Notes: generated by a model from the sequence alone, not told the origin. Positions 1-13,773 are shown, counted from the first letter of the stretch. The stretch: DNA of 64,000 nt from Varroa destructor (GCF_002443255.2 NW_019211459.1:1-64000), one strand, 5' to 3'. Program-made: numbers and translations.

Positions 1-62
1 TATAGGGAAACCCAACTTAACAATAACAAACAGCAACAATAATAATAAACGATAACAAAAAT

Positions 63-89
63 AAACAAACAAACAAACAAACAAACAAA
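63..89. repeat. (AAAC)n microsatellite
   Basis: About six tandem copies of AAAC, ending in AAAT. Confidence 0.9.
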
Positions 90-561
90 TAACAACAAAA
101 TGTGACAGTGACCATACTATTCTAGCGAAAATTAAGTATAATACCGATATAATATTAATACTACGATCATTATTTTTAGTACTTATTATTATTATTATTT
201 ACTATTATTGTTATCAATACATAGTATAAAGATGCGTCACGGGTGATGTAGGTACATACATATAATGACTATGTAGTATGATGCTAAGCAAATGGTAATA
301 TCGACATGACTATTATTATTGTCAGTGGATGAGGACTAGGATGATACGATTGCATGGTGGCAGCATATAAAAGCAAACAACAGATATTATATTCGATATA
401 TTATTATTATTAGTGTATCACCTTAGACATAAATACTGTATGTGATTCTTGTGATCTGCCGACTGTGAGCGACGATTGATAAAAAAACGTTCAATCAAGA
501 GCAGCGACAGGAAACAACTTTGCCAATTCAAATGTGAACTCATTATTATTACGAACATACA

Positions 562-562
<1 letters not shown>

Positions 563-618
<56 letters not shown>
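563..618. repeat. (TA)n microsatellite
   Basis: About 27 uninterrupted TA units. The Ile-Tyr-rich frame translated across it is an artefact of the repeat. Confidence 0.95.
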
Positions 619-621
<3 letters not shown>

Positions 622-791
622 ATGATGCATTATTGTTTTACCATAACCACCATTACTAATTTTATTATTACGATACAAACGATGCAGTACCGAATACATT
701 GCCTATGATTATATACACATATTGATACTGATCACAGTAAGAAATATAACAATATTTTAACAAAAATAATCCTATCACGAAACCACTGCTA

Positions 792-805
792 CCCCCCCCC
801 CCCCC
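792..805. repeat. Poly-C run
   Basis: Fourteen consecutive C. The only other notable C runs in the window flank the assembly gap near 51.2 kb. Confidence 0.95.
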
Positions 806-3800
806 AAACTACAAATATAAGCACTACCACCAACAACACAAAAACAACAGCAACAAATTAACTATTTCATTTTTATTTTAATATTATTAATAACACCATT
901 TATTATTATTATGGAGCTACTGTTGTTTAGCTTGTCAATCTCAACTAGAATTGATGGACGAAGAATGATCTATTACGTTAACGATAACGCTCACGCAGTT
1001 ACTTCTATTTCAAGTGCTACTATAATAACTCCTTTATTAAAGTATCTGTGTGTCTCATATATCAAAAGATGGCAGCGCAAGAGATCGGTGGTAGTCCAAA
1101 TATCTACGCACGATTAGATACAAACCTGCACATCTCCCACTAATATATAACATACGCAAGCATCTATATACATGATAAAAACAATTGTGTAATTATGGGC
1201 TTACGAAAAACCGACCACTTTATTGAAAGTGGATGACGATCTATCGTAGTCCGTGATTATGATTACGGTGATGACCAAGAATGACCCATGATGAAGAAGA
1301 ACGTGGTAGTGATGATCCCGAATTAATATTTTAACACTAATCGATTACAATAATTATCACTGATTATTATTATTATTATTTTTATCATTATGCCACCTTT
1401 CGCAGGCCGGCCCTTTACTATTACCAGCGGTGGCATTCGCATATACACACGTCCCTGGTTGGTAACGATGCTCTTTATTTCAACTATTCGCAGATAACAA
1501 TAATAATCATCGTAGATGAAGAATAACAATTAGAATCTGACAACGATGTTTGTTATACATAATACGGATCAACATGTGGAGTGGTTGATTGCACATTTCT
1601 ACTAAGAACAAGATAAGAACCATGATTATAGGAATACCGGATGAAGCTCGTGAAATGAGTAATCATATACAAATCACATGAGTAATCACTTAACATAGAC
1701 TGAGAGTTTAATGTAAATTAACCAGCGAGTGAAGTACGACATACTGCTCTTGTGGCCATTGAGATTTAGGAGAAGGAGTGTAACGCGTACGGAAATTGAG
1801 CAACGTTGATGATGGTAACATAAATACTTTTATATGTAATTCTAACGATGCTGGTGATTTAATATTCGTATTATTATTATGACTGCTATTTTCATATAGT
1901 TCACTACTCTAGCGGCTAGAACCCTGTATGTATTATGATTTTGTTGCATATAACCTGTCAAATGCTTGCCGGAAGTCAAAAGATAAGACAATGGCTTGAA
2001 GCTCAGTTGTACATAAGCGTCCTATTTGACGAAGCATAAAGCAAAGTCGGTCCCTCCGCGCTCTAGATGTTTCCTCTCCACCTTTCTGAAATGATTATCC
2101 CAGCGGCAAAAAGCGAAAACGTGTGCTCTCCTTTAGCTGTCACCTTGAATTTAGGGGGCCGGACGAGCATTGTTGGCTTGGCAAACTCGAAGGACCAAAC
2201 ATGGAGGCCGGGCGCATACAACAAGAAGTTAAATCATCGCAGAAAAAAATAAGCCACAAGTGTAAGCACCCTAAGAACAACGTAAATGATCATTGCCAAA
2301 AAGTGAAATTTTATGTTCTTCGATATATCGTTCTATTTATGCGTCGCCCTTACGTGGGAATATTTACCCGAGACACTTCTGATGACGGATACTCTCGATT
2401 GCGCCCCAGTTGTCCTTTTTGATGAACAGCCGATAACATATTATTTTGATGATACCATCAATTGATCTTAGCCGTTGGCGTTACATCGTGTATCCCTGGA
2501 TGGGACACAACCGTATGCACAAAAACGGTGTCACAAAAAGCCATTTAGTAAAAGATAGTGATAATAATAATATGCACCATTACGGATAGCCCCTTCTTTG
2601 GCAATCTATGCCTAATGTATTCGGGTTTGAAACGTGGTCGAAACCATTATTCGTTCAATAGCCGAGTTGTTTCAGCTACTCGCAAGGGCGCAATATGGAC
2701 GCCATATCAGGATCGTCAAATGGCAATTGCCCTTTCAACTATGAACTGGTTTTGATAAATACAAATAAAGCTAAGGGCAGTTTATATTACTTTGTATTAC
2801 TTATATAATGATCTTGAACTTGACGCGAGGGTAGTTACGATTTCCCAAACAGGCATATACTATTGCACAAGCAGCGATAAGTGTGAAAAGTGATGAAAAG
2901 GCAGTGCTATAGTACGAGCAGTAGTTGATGCTCTTGAAACGCCCGGACTTAACCTAACTATTCAGCCGTTGGCTATTGCCTTAAAACTTTTTGGCCAGTT
3001 GAGTAATCGTTCCCGGCTTCCATCTTCAAGACTTCCTCCTTGACCAGACCATAATACGGTGTCTGATACTGGTTAATTTTTATATTCTTTTTATTAGACG
3101 TCATGTTCTGCTCCGGCCATTTTCCGCATATGGCGGGACATAAGCAAAGCCAACGGGGGCAGTCTCAGATATATCGGACGCGGTCGACGAGTTGACAGTC
3201 AACCTGGGGGTCCATATTATAGCGAAGAACACGTGATCTCTAAGCAGGGGACAGCGTTGCCGTTGAGCAAATTCGTCCTTCAGCCGATCAGCTCACGAGA
3301 AACTTGGTCACGATATCTGTGGTAGTAAAAATATTTCTAGTGTAATAATTATATAAATAATAGTAAGTCGTTTTTATATGGCGGGTTTTCTCATTCACCA
3401 TTCCTGCTTTCGACCTGATTCTGACCAATAACTCTTCAGTCAACGCGTGTCGCGCAGATCTTCCACCCAGCTCATAGCTTCTGCTCGCGCCTGTTGCATA
3501 GTGTGGTTTGCTAAAAAGAAGACACAATGCGCAAGATGTCGCTGGTTCCTCTCGGTCACCAATTAAAAAACGGCGTTGTTTAGCATTTAGCGACATGTGT
3601 TTGGTAATATGTGCTCCTACTATAAAGGCATGACTGCACCGGTGATTGGTTGGCTCGAAGTTGGCGACAACGGCAGCTCTCCGTTCTCGCATTACCGATT
3701 TACAGGTGCAATGAAAACTAAACAAGGTATTGGATTTACTTGACGAGTCAATCCGGATCCCCCCTTGTCTCGTTCACGCGTCCCCTGCGCACAAAACATG

Positions 3801-5495
3801 CCACTCAAGTCATTTGTTGACTGTCCCCCGATTTGTATATCGTCACTATCGAATTCTAGATGCATTTCCTTGGTCGCATTATCGCTGGCCAGGCGTTTCG
3901 TATGTCATTCGATGCGCCGTTACATCGGGCAACTGCGTCAGAACGCAAAAGCAACAATAGGCGACTAGCATCTTAAAAGCTAGTTAACCCTCCCCACCCT
4001 ATTAATTTACTATTGATTACACACAACTACAAACGGAAAAACGGATGAAGATAATGACGAGTTGGTGACGAAGCCTGATTAATCCAAGTTTTCCGCAATG
4101 TATAACCAGAATAACAACAATGATAACGATGACAATATTCCTGGTGATGACAATTTATTGGATGAACGACACTTACGACGATATCTGTAGCGATAATGAT
4201 GATGATACATTAATTAATTCCATAGTTAAAAGTTGTCCTCTCCATCAAGGTGACGCTGGCTTAACCGCGATCATTTTGCATAATTATTACCAATGATATG
4301 ATGATGATTATTATCATTATTACCGTACATAAATAATGACAAAGCTTTACCCCAGTGAGATTACGAAACCGAGTAAAGATAGATAATGTTAGCAGCGCGA
4401 CCTTGCGTTCGGATAAGTACAGGCCATGAAACCCGAGAGCATTTTCCCTAATTAGACTAAATAAATAATAAATAAAATAATGAACAAACAAAAAACATCA
4501 AGCCTCGGTAACTGTGGGTCGTATTGTGAATCAACGTGCAACAACAATTCAGCACGCAAGCATAATATAAAACAGAAAAGTAACGAAATATGATGTTTGG
4601 GTTTGTGGCCCTTCGTTGTCCGGTCTGGGTCATGCGACGTGTTTACGCTATTCATTGTCCCAATGAATGCGACCGACGCAGCCAAGATAATGATCGTCTG
4701 CACTGACTATTGTTGCATTGCGCGTCGCGATGTTGCTGACACATGGCAATGGATAGCTAGTTACACTAGTTACATTGAAACAGGTGAAGAGTACACGTTT
4801 GCTGATGCTGTCTACATAATGTGCTTTGGAGCGAACATTTTCGTAGAACATTAGCTGTGTGTTGGGCAAACCTGGACCTACAAAGGACACGAATGAACAA
4901 ATCGGTTTATAAAGGCCTCAGTTATTTATATAGCCATCAAAAGAAAGCTACAGTCTGAACTGGGTAGTAATGGAATGTGATCCGCATATGGTGCAAAAAT
5001 TACGCTGTTTCAACGACACCGTACAGGCAGCGTCACTCGGATAGCGGTCAAAGATCTGACGTCGGCGCACTTGAGCGGCATATGTGTCTCGAAAACTGAA
5101 ATGAAAAATATTAGAGGCGGGGACTTGATTTATTTTAGTTACGGTCGTTGCGTTCGTACTGATGAACGCTTACAAACTTCAAAAAGATACCCACTGATAC
5201 AGGGTCATGCTTTCTTCGCCATCCTCTTTACATACTGACCCACAAGTATTTCCCTAAAAAATCGTTTATAACTAGATGACATTAAAGAGGCGTTTTCGAG
5301 TGAACTGATCAACAGACGTTAACAACAGTGTGACGTTATTTTCGAGAAACTAATATTACGTCAAGTGGATGATGATACCGACAGAGAGACGGGGTACTAG
5401 TAGTCATGTACGACGACGAAGAAAATACTAAAGTTTTTGTCTTCTTTAATCGCTACCACAATAAGCGGCGTATCATGATAATGCGTTAATTTTTA

Positions 5496-5497
5496 GC

Positions 5498-5528
<31 letters not shown>

Positions 5529-5535
5529 GCAACAG
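5496..5535. repeat. (CAG/CAA)n tract
   Basis: Mixed CAG and CAA triplets. The same composite type recurs at 8725-8760 and 15963-15996. Confidence 0.9.
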
Positions 5536-6446
5536 AAACCTGCAAAAACCTTCCGTGAAGTTCGGACGTGAACTGATTACTAATACGAATATAGGAATAT
5601 AATGAGCACCCAAAGAGCGAGCTCATTACTTTTCGTCGATGCATCACACTGATATTATCTGCTGAGAATTTGAACGCGGTATGTGTCCCTGGATTTCTGT
5701 GTACATATAAAGCTTCCATGTCCCAGTCGAGCATATTATTATACCGTAATAATGAGGATGGTTATAACTAAGGTCAAATGAATATACATCTATATAGTAA
5801 ACAAACACCCATCTACATACGGTAATATACCTACAATGCAAGTATCTTGACACAACTGAGATCTGCAACAAAGTAATGTCGATGCCGCATGGTGATGCCT
5901 ATAATTATTACTATTATTACTACTCCTACTACAACTGCGATTCGATATGTTTGGTGAATAGCACAGTTCAGACGTTCCGATACAATGCCGCAATCGTTAA
6001 TAGAATATTATATGGATGGAAGTGATGCGGATGGGGCTATAAGAACTAGTTACTACCACCGTCTCTGCTTTGTTTCTATAAGGGTTCAAAGGAGTGAAAG
6101 AAACAAATAAACTACGATTGCCTACCACCACTATATATAGTAGAAGTAGCAATCTTACAAGCCGCTAACGAATGGCAAAGCAAAAGCATGTTCCTGTACA
6201 GCTGACCGAACAAACATGATGTGCGATACTTGGTGCTCATTGAGAGGACCATAAAAGTAGCATCTATGAACGACCGTAACGGTTTGTAGCACGTGACTGC
6301 GACACGTTAGCCAAACGTCGTACGCACTGTAATCCTGAATACGGTTAGAAAGTGAAAACTGTGCAAATGGCTCGTTCGTTGAGATCGTTCAAGGAAACTT
6401 CTTGTCTACACGATACTGTCGGGTCACGGCGCGGAGACATACGCCT

Positions 6447-6473
6447 ATTGTTGTTGTTGTTGTTGTTGTTGTT
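6447..6473. repeat. (TTG)n microsatellite
   Basis: About nine TTG units. It encodes the poly-Leu run in an otherwise unremarkable frame at 6352-6606. Confidence 0.9.
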
Positions 6474-8427
6474 CGAAAAAGATTTCAAATGTGGTGTCGA
6501 TCAGACAATTATGCAACTATCTTTCAAGGGAAATGATTGCTTTGCCTGCTTTAAAATGATTTGCAAGAATAAACGTCAGAGGTCCAAACACACAAAAAAA
6601 AGCTAAAAAGACGACAACCAACAGACATCAACTGAGATATGCCACACCTTTAGATTTTTTTCTATTTCTCTTTGATTGTGATGGTGCACCTAAAATGCAT
6701 TTCCTAAAGTGCGGAGTGTATCGGTTTACAAGGATGGCTGTTGTGACCTCGCCGAACCATTCCAGTCAGTGGGCGGAACTAAACCACTTGATTGATGCAT
6801 TGGGGACTACAATGCATGAACGTAGATTTTTCACTCAGCTGCCGTTGACTGTCTATCCATGTGTTTGCAAGTGTGTGTGTGTGCATTGTAACCAGTTGGG
6901 CTAATCATTCACGTTCATGGTACATGGCCAAGTCTGGATCGATGTAGGCAATATTAGTGATAGGCGACAGTGGCGCAGTCTGGACCCCTTTTAACGGGAG
7001 GGGGGGGCCTAACGTGATAGCCAAATAAGAAAAGAACTGCGCGTGCCGGTCGCCTCCTGCGCCACCCCTCCATTTTAGGATATCGTCGGCCCCACGCAAC
7101 CTGTATTTTTCCTACTACTAATACAGCTATATTATTATTATCACATTATTTCTATTAAACTACAGATGTGACGACAACATGTTATCGTCAAGAAGTCCAT
7201 CTATCAATGCGCAGACCAATTTGACAGCCATTGCCTAATCATAGTCCACCTGGGCGTGATGTTTGTGAGTGCCTCTTATGTCGATGACACACATTAAAGT
7301 GCAGGCGTGAGCGGCAAGATCCTTTGGCTATTGTATATTATTATATACATAGAAATACATCGAACGTCTTGCGTTCGTCAGGAGGTTTTAGCAGCGCCTT
7401 CGTTCTGTCATTCACCAGCCTAACCCTGCGCGCACTTTTTCAAAATGGCAAGACGGTTACCGCGATGAAATAAAAGAAAGAAAAAAACAAGTGTGAAGAG
7501 CGCAAGTACGTAACTAAACCGTTTGACGCAGTAGCTTATTGCGTCCACTTAAAGCATATTACTTCTACGGCATCGAACTTGACCGAAACGGTTTAACAAA
7601 GGCGAGTGTTGAAGGAGAGTGCGTGGGCATACTTAAGAAATATAATAGCTATTGTATTGTATACCAATCTACTCAAAATGGTCAAGGAGCAAGTCTCACC
7701 TCTCGTCCGCACGACTACGGCTGTGCTTTGTTTTAGGCTAACAAGGCTTCCATGATTTCGTGCGTACCGCGTCGCGTGTTTAGTTTCGATGCGAGAGCAG
7801 CTGTGAAGGGGTTGGCATTCACCGCTCCTCCCTAGCGGGTGTGTGCACCCCATTTGCAAAACTGCGATTACGAATAGCCGCGATAGCTTTCGTAAGAGTA
7901 ATATAATGTAATACTATTACGTAATGTATAAGGATTCGAACTCGAAGCACGTCAGTCGATATAACATGTACTGGATGTATGGCAGCAGAAGGAACCCTGC
8001 CAAAAAGGAGAGAAAGGGAAGGGGAAAAGAAAGGGTTTGGGGATGTTTTGGTTGCACGAGATGTAGAAAGCCATCGCCGTTGCAGCAAACCTGGCAACAT
8101 TGCACACTCCGCGAATATAGAACGACGATGCAGTGTTTAAAGGCGTCCAACGTCCATTGGTGCCAGTCACCATTTGAAACCTCGAACATCGATGAGCATA
8201 CACATACACTGGCCCCACATTTTTACTAACGGATACGATAATAGTTACGATGATGATGATACTTTCGTATGACATTCGCCGTTGCATCAGTTTAATGCAA
8301 CAACGCCTCTTCGCCACCAATAACTGATACTAACTATAATTACAACTACTGCAGCAACAACAACGACAACAACAACAACATTAGTGACAAAGTGCACTAT
8401 CGATCAACGCCGATGACTAACTGGTTC

Positions 8428-8428
<1 letters not shown>

Positions 8429-8469
<41 letters not shown>
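8429..8469. repeat. (TA)n microsatellite
   Basis: About 20 TA units. Confidence 0.95.
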
Positions 8470-8474
<5 letters not shown>

Positions 8475-8724
8475 AGTATAATAAAAATAATATTATATAA
8501 CAGTAATATTAATTACATCTTGTAATGACAGTCATTGTCGTGCTTGCGATCAATCACGTATTACATGCACACTCACTAGGGACGATGACGACGCTAATGG
8601 TAATAACGAATAATAATAAAAGGGAGTGAAAGAGACAGAGGTGATTCAACTTAGATTAGCGATTACTGGACTACGCTAGCCGTAAGACGTGACACACAAT
8701 ATCAATCTACTTCTTATGCTGATA

Positions 8725-8760
8725 AACAACAACAACAACAACAACAGCAGCAGCAACAAG
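8725..8760. repeat. (CAA)n(CAG)n composite tract
   Basis: CAA units run into CAG units. Confidence 0.9.
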
Positions 8761-9604
8761 AATACTAATTATATCGAAGTAAAACATATGCGACAATTGT
8801 GTACACGTACGCAAGGTATTCAGAGCCACTTTGTGTCGAGTGCTAATATTGTTGATGGTCTGTGAAAATAATAAGAAACGTGCTTCGAGTGTGCAAAGCG
8901 GCTTTTCGACGGAAGCTCGAAAGACGGAAGTTTCCGTTGATACCACTAGAAGTCACGATAATGATAATGGCGCGACGAAAAACTAGTGGTCACACCTGAC
9001 AGGAGAACTATTGCTAATTTCCAACCACTACCAACAACAATAATTATTACGAAAGCAATTCTTACTTGCAACTACACTCAAATAGGGACGGTGATACAAT
9101 TTTGAATGAATAACAAAGACGCGTAAGAGCATACCGTTATAACAACACTAACCATAAAGTCGACAAAGCCATTAAAGCTTCTATAGCTGCTTCTTGACTA
9201 TTGTAACAATAAGTACTATATGATATATGTAATACACATTGAACATGAAATATACGAAATCCGTGGCTGACGTGTAAATAGCAAAGCAAAGCAAGCAACC
9301 AACCAAAAGACGTAATAATATTAGGTAGATTTGAGAGTACTAATCACTTGATGCAAAAGAAGCTTGGCCGGTCAGTGCGCAGATCGAGGGGGTGCTGGAA
9401 GTGAACTCGACGACACAAAACAAATGTGGAGCTGTTGCTGCCGTCGTTGTTCCGAGTAGGTTGTCTGTATTATATAACAATATCTGTCCGCCTTTTGTTT
9501 TCCACACACGAGCAGCAACAGACCTAATGGGATATTGACGCCTCCACAAAAGCCGTAAAACTAAGAAGTGTGTGTGTGTGTGTGTACATATACGCATGCG
9601 TTAT

Positions 9605-9628
9605 GTTGTTGCTGCTGCTGCTGCTGCT
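9605..9628. repeat. (GCT)n tract beside a candidate exon
   Basis: About seven GCT/TGC units, 76 bp beyond the end of the minus-strand open frame at 9704-9796. A (TG)n run lies just before it at about 9569-9585. Confidence 0.85.
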
Positions 9629-9703
9629 TGAACGGCCGGTGTCGTCGATGACGGCAATCTGCCGATTCTCTGGGATGTCCCCCCGGCCGTGAGGTGTATG
9701 CGA

Positions 9704-9796
9704 CTAATTACACTCCTGGGAGAGCCCCCACCCGGCCCGTTCTTTGCCCGCCCCTGAGACCGTCACCTCCTCCACAGTTTGCTGCTCGGACGCCAT
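9704..9796 (-). CDS. Candidate 5' coding exon with YY1-like start context (30 codons if unspliced)
   Basis: A GC-rich island holds an ATG in a very strong context: the minus strand reads ACAAGATGGCGTCC. This matches the YY1-type element (AAGATGGC) often found at the start of broadly expressed animal genes. The unspliced frame starts MASEQQTVEEVTVSGAGKER and reaches a stop after 30 residues. A splice donor (GAG then GTGACG) lies after residue 10, so the true exon may be shorter and continue toward lower coordinates. Another ATG lies 12 bases upstream in a different frame and stops early. No downstream exon could be joined with confidence. The product is unknown. An uncoded GC-rich promoter element is the main alternative. 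Confidence 0.3.
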   Translation of the reverse strand: MASEQQTVEEVTVSGAGKERAGWGLSQECN

Positions 9797-11373
9797 CTTG
9801 TCGGTGCCATGTTGCTCGATTTGTCGGTCGAATTGCTCTATGATAAATGATGACGATGATAATACTAACGATATCTATTCGAATGGTGATGGCTGGTAAT
9901 GCCTACATAAATAAAAATGGTATAATTGTCTATAACTACGATCGCTTGTGAGAATGGTATGGTAATATGATAATACCGACGATGATGGCATTGATTACAG
10001 TAATGATAACCACGATGATGATGCCGCCGTTCTGATACGTCTTTTGCCAAGTGACGACCAGCTCAATAAGGCCTCTGGCCTATCCTGTATTGACACGCAA
10101 CCAATACGCATACATACCAACCATGCATACAATGACAATACAAATAATAATAACAAAAATAAGGCGGGGGAGAGTAAGAATAATGGCACACTGTGACATC
10201 AGCTACATACACAGAGCTCTCTCGCACTCACGATAACATAAACTATATGTGTATTCACAGACAGAGCGAGCCACCTGGCCAATGGTGATTCATGCTAATT
10301 ATGCTACTATATATGATATTATAGCTATCTAAGCCGATAATATGATGGTCTAGTAAAATCGATGATGATAATGCAGGCCAATCAGTCAAGCCTTTTTCAG
10401 GGTGTTGCCCAGGCCGGCCCAGCTTTTTTGACCACGTGTCTTGTGCTGCACCATTCAATATGTAATAATAATACTGTGTATCATGATTGCGTGAGTACGT
10501 ATGCTGCTTTCTGGCCGGTTTTCTGGGATAGGAAACCCCCAAAATTGTTTGTTGGCAGCAACAGTGTGTCATAATAACGATAGTTTCGTATATACAAGCA
10601 TATAAAATTGAACCGAACTGGGGGTATAAAATAGTGGTTGTTGTAGTAGCTACCGCTGCTGCTGCTGCTGCTACTGCTACCACTGATGTCGTTAATAAGC
10701 TACTAAATAATAATAATAATTATCAATAAATGATATATAATGCCATTTAGCTAGCAAGCTAGCTAGCTAAAAGTGATGAGCGTCGCCTCCTAGTTGTTTT
10801 GCTAATATTGATGTTCAACCCTTGGAGAGCTCGGGTACATCTGTCCTGCCGCTAGAGATTTTGCCGAAATAACTATTGTAAACATAAATGGTGAAAATCA
10901 TCATGACCTACCGTCGAAACGAATATATGTATAATAATACTATAAATAGGCCAGCAGATTGGAGCTCTGTTCGTCAGCTAGATGAGAGGCTTTCTTGTCT
11001 CAGCCCCCCCATTCGGACGTGGGAAAAAAACCTTTCTTTTCGTGCGCTATGTCCCCCTGGGGCGCACGAAGCCTAATGTCCATACCGGCGGCCGGCCAAT
11101 CCCGAGGTGCCTGTTTCGAAGCAAGATTCTAACGCTCGGTGGCAGGGGTCGCGACGGGTTGAACGGGGGGCAACGCGCATCAGCAGATCTCCGTTGGAGG
11201 GATGAAGAACTACTCTATTATGCTATACACACCAACCAGCTACACTTCAGACGCTTAATACACATCACATATCCGTACATATCTGTCTGATTGTGACTGA
11301 AGTGACTCACCTTGTTAGCGTCGCGAATTCTCTCTCGTCAAACAAATATAATGAATGGAATAACATAGATTCC

Positions 11374-11428
<55 letters not shown>

Positions 11429-12115
11429 GTGATGCTACATCGTCAACACCTACATTTAGTGTAGGCTTTGCGGTTAATAAACAGCCTTTCTAACCTATAG
11501 AAATTATTATATAACGATAATAATAATAATCATAAAAGTAATAATAAGACAGAAACTATGATGGTGGAATAACATGTGGACAGAGCTGCATTATAACTGT
11601 TTTAGCGTGTGCCAGGGCCCGGTTCTAGAAATACATCTATTAGACAAGCAATGTGTTTTTACCGAATTTTAGGCAAGATTTCAAGGTGCTGGACTCTATC
11701 TGAAAAAAAAATCAAAGGAGACAAATTGAGAGAATTTAACTAAGCCATGGATCCGTTAGAGCCATCTTGATCTAACCGTCCTATAGGCTGAGCTAGATAA
11801 ACAATTTATATAGAATAGTCTTGGATGAAAGAGTGCTAATTATTTTTCACTACAATTATGAGCTACATTTTATTTTGTAGCAAAATTCTGGTTTTTCGGT
11901 TGAGGATTGTTATCACGTGACCACTTGTGTAACACCTGCAGTTATAATGGATTCGTCGACCACTGAGCATGATTCATTCATATACACGTTTTTAGCTGAC
12001 AAGAGAAGGTAACAGTAAGATGTCACAGAGCTAAATAATAATAACAACAACGGTAATAATATTATTCGTACTAGCTGTGGTACTATATAACTCGATGTGT
12101 TTTTTTATGAATTTA
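9797..12115. other. Non-coding stretch with short inverted repeat and GC-rich islands
   Basis: GC-rich spots lie at about 10370-10440 and 10980-11180 in AT-rich, triplet-repeat sequence. The second contains a 9-bp inverted repeat, TTCGTGCGC at 11039-11047 against GCGCACGAA at 11062-11070. No supported gene. Confidence 0.5.
11377..11426. repeat. (TA)n microsatellite
   Basis: About 25 TA units. Confidence 0.95.
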
Positions 12116-12562
12116 TTATATTATAGCAACAACGGTTAATCTAAACATATAGCCAAAACAATGGCTGCCCGCTAACTGGTCGTAGGGTTCGTCGAGGTCG
12201 AGCAGAAGCGAATATCGATAGCGATAATAGTCAAATACATTGTGGACAAGTCCGATCGTTACACTCCTACTAAACACGATGGTTAACATATACAGTATCT
12301 GAAATAGGGTGACAATGGTGCCGCTTATTTGCAATTTGTGTTCTTTTAATATGATAACGACGAGACGCGAAGGCAAGAGCACAACAATGAAAACCACTAA
12401 TGTTGGGGGAAGAGTAATCGTCATGTACAAGTGTATCGCTTTCATTTCAGATAGAAACTTCTGTGGACGACGATCCAGCAGCATCGTCATCAATCCGCTC
12501 ATCTCTTCCATGACACGTTTAGAATAACAGTTGTAGTCTTCTGAAGATTCTAACCTATTCAT
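12116..12562 (-). CDS. Multi-pass membrane protein exon, possibly chemoreceptor-like
   Basis: An open frame of 148 residues starts at an ATG. It stays open for 19 more codons upstream, to a TAG overlapping a possible splice acceptor, so it may be an internal or terminal exon. Residues 1-44 look cytoplasmic, with many charged residues. Two strongly hydrophobic segments follow at about 45-72 (LYMTITLPPTLVVFIVVLL) and 79-110. A Tyr/Arg and acidic stretch (DYYRYRY, LDLDEPYD) and a short hydrophobic end follow. The hydrophobic content is unlike the repeat-derived frames nearby. The topology recalls arthropod gustatory-receptor-type or other multi-pass proteins, but the family's C-terminal TYxxxxxQF motif is absent. 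The family assignment is therefore a guess. An upstream exon was looked for and not found. Confidence 0.4.
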   Translation of the reverse strand: MNRLESSEDYNCYSKRVMEEMSGLMTMLLDRRPQKFLSEMKAIHLYMTITLPPTLVVFIVVLLPSRLVVIILKEHKLQISGTIVTLFQILYMLTIVFSRSVTIGLVHNVFDYYRYRYSLLLDLDEPYDQLAGSHCFGYMFRLTVVAII

Positions 12563-13496
12563 ACGAGCGTCTTTGATACGCCGTAACAGCCAGTCGTCCG
12601 GTTTCTCATCTCCCTACCGCCAATTAACTTCTCTACAATCAAGCAAAGCATTGCTTTTAAAACGGTTACAGGCAGAATATTATTCAGATGTGTGCGCGGC
12701 GCCGGTGACGCAGAACGTTGTGAATGAACGTGGGTTACTGTTCAGAGCAAATCAATAGCATTCATTCAGCAGTTTCTCTTAAATACTATTGTCAACGCTA
12801 CAACTTCACCACCTTCAGACAACTGAGCTGAAGGCGTCGTGCCCAGCTCAATACGGCACTGCTGCTGTTATTTCTACTTTTACGATGCCAGTGACCAGGA
12901 TCACGAGCCGGATTCTGCTGATGTATGTAGTAGATCTAGCTATCGCTGATAGTCAGATTATTAGCGCATCTAACTGTATACAGTTACGCGAGGGAAGGCA
13001 ACGAGACGAAACGAAATACGTGTACAGGGAAAAAAATGATGGTCATGGACAAAAGCACCGGTGGTGAGCACGGTTGTCAGCGGTCTCCGTCTTAGCACAC
13101 GTCGCTCAGTGCAAACAATTGAAAAAATTCTCTTTCGTTATTTTGCTGGCGCGGCACAACAAACGTAGGGAGACGAATCATGAAATCGTGCCGCTACGCA
13201 GTCACGATTATAAACACTAAAACGCTAACAAAACGACGATGCTGGCAGCAGCAGCAAAGTGCCCCTCAGCTCACTGTTCTTATATATATTACTCTTAGTA
13301 TTATTATATATTGCGATATTATTCTAATGATTATCGCTATCGATAGGACAACACACGGAAAGCGGTGTTGGGCGAAACTCGGACCTACAATAGCAACAGC
13401 AGCAACAAAACAAAAGAGACCACACTAACAATTTGTTCATATTAATCGATAATGTACTCGTCAGACACAAACATGAACAACACTTTCACATGGATC

Positions 13497-13510
13497 TATC
13501 TATATATGTG

Positions 13511-13541
<31 letters not shown>

Positions 13542-13598
13542 ATGCGTGTATATATGTGTGTATATATATGTGTGTGTATATATATATATGTATGTATG

Positions 13599-13630
<32 letters not shown>
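13497..13630. repeat. Composite (TA)n/(TG)n/(TATG)n tract
   Basis: About 130 bp of purine-pyrimidine alternation mixing TA, TG and TATG units. It accounts for all the His/Thr/Ile/Tyr or Cys/Val frames on both strands here. Confidence 0.95.
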
Positions 13631-13773
13631 CAAGTGATGTAATGATGATCACGAGATGTACATGTATTCTTTGTAGAAGACGCGAAAAAGGACCGGTTGA
13701 TAACCGATGGTATAATAGAACCATTGTTGTTCATTGATGTCGCAAGTGAATACTCTTAACGAACACACAAGAG

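Larger units (their letters stand above)
1..3280. other. Non-coding, microsatellite-rich stretch
   Basis: No convincing coding frame was seen. The sequence is AT-rich with short ATT, CAA and TA tracts, an (AAAC)n run near the left edge and a 14-base C run at 792-805. A GC-rich spot around 1400-1450 contains the string GGCCGGCC, which recurs near 10410 and 11090. The longest frames here are about 100 codons or less, with no recognisable domain. Confidence 0.6.
3281..9600. other. Non-coding, repeat-rich stretch with GC-rich islands
   Basis: No gene is supported. Open frames at 3288-3725 (minus) and 3730-3960 (plus) show no domain and start at non-ATG codons. A GC-rich spot at about 6960-7100 and a G-rich/A-rich stretch at about 7995-8050 stand out from an AT-rich background. 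Short trinucleotide tracts are scattered throughout. Confidence 0.55.

Noticed and set aside
418..699. 93-codon frame with poly Ile-Tyr
   Set aside because: Direct translation of the (TA)n repeat.
3288..3725. 145-codon minus-strand frame
   Set aside because: Non-ATG start, no domain, low-complexity Tyr/Thr end.
13433..13737. Several overlapping frames on both strands
   Set aside because: All are translations of TA/TG/TATG repeats.
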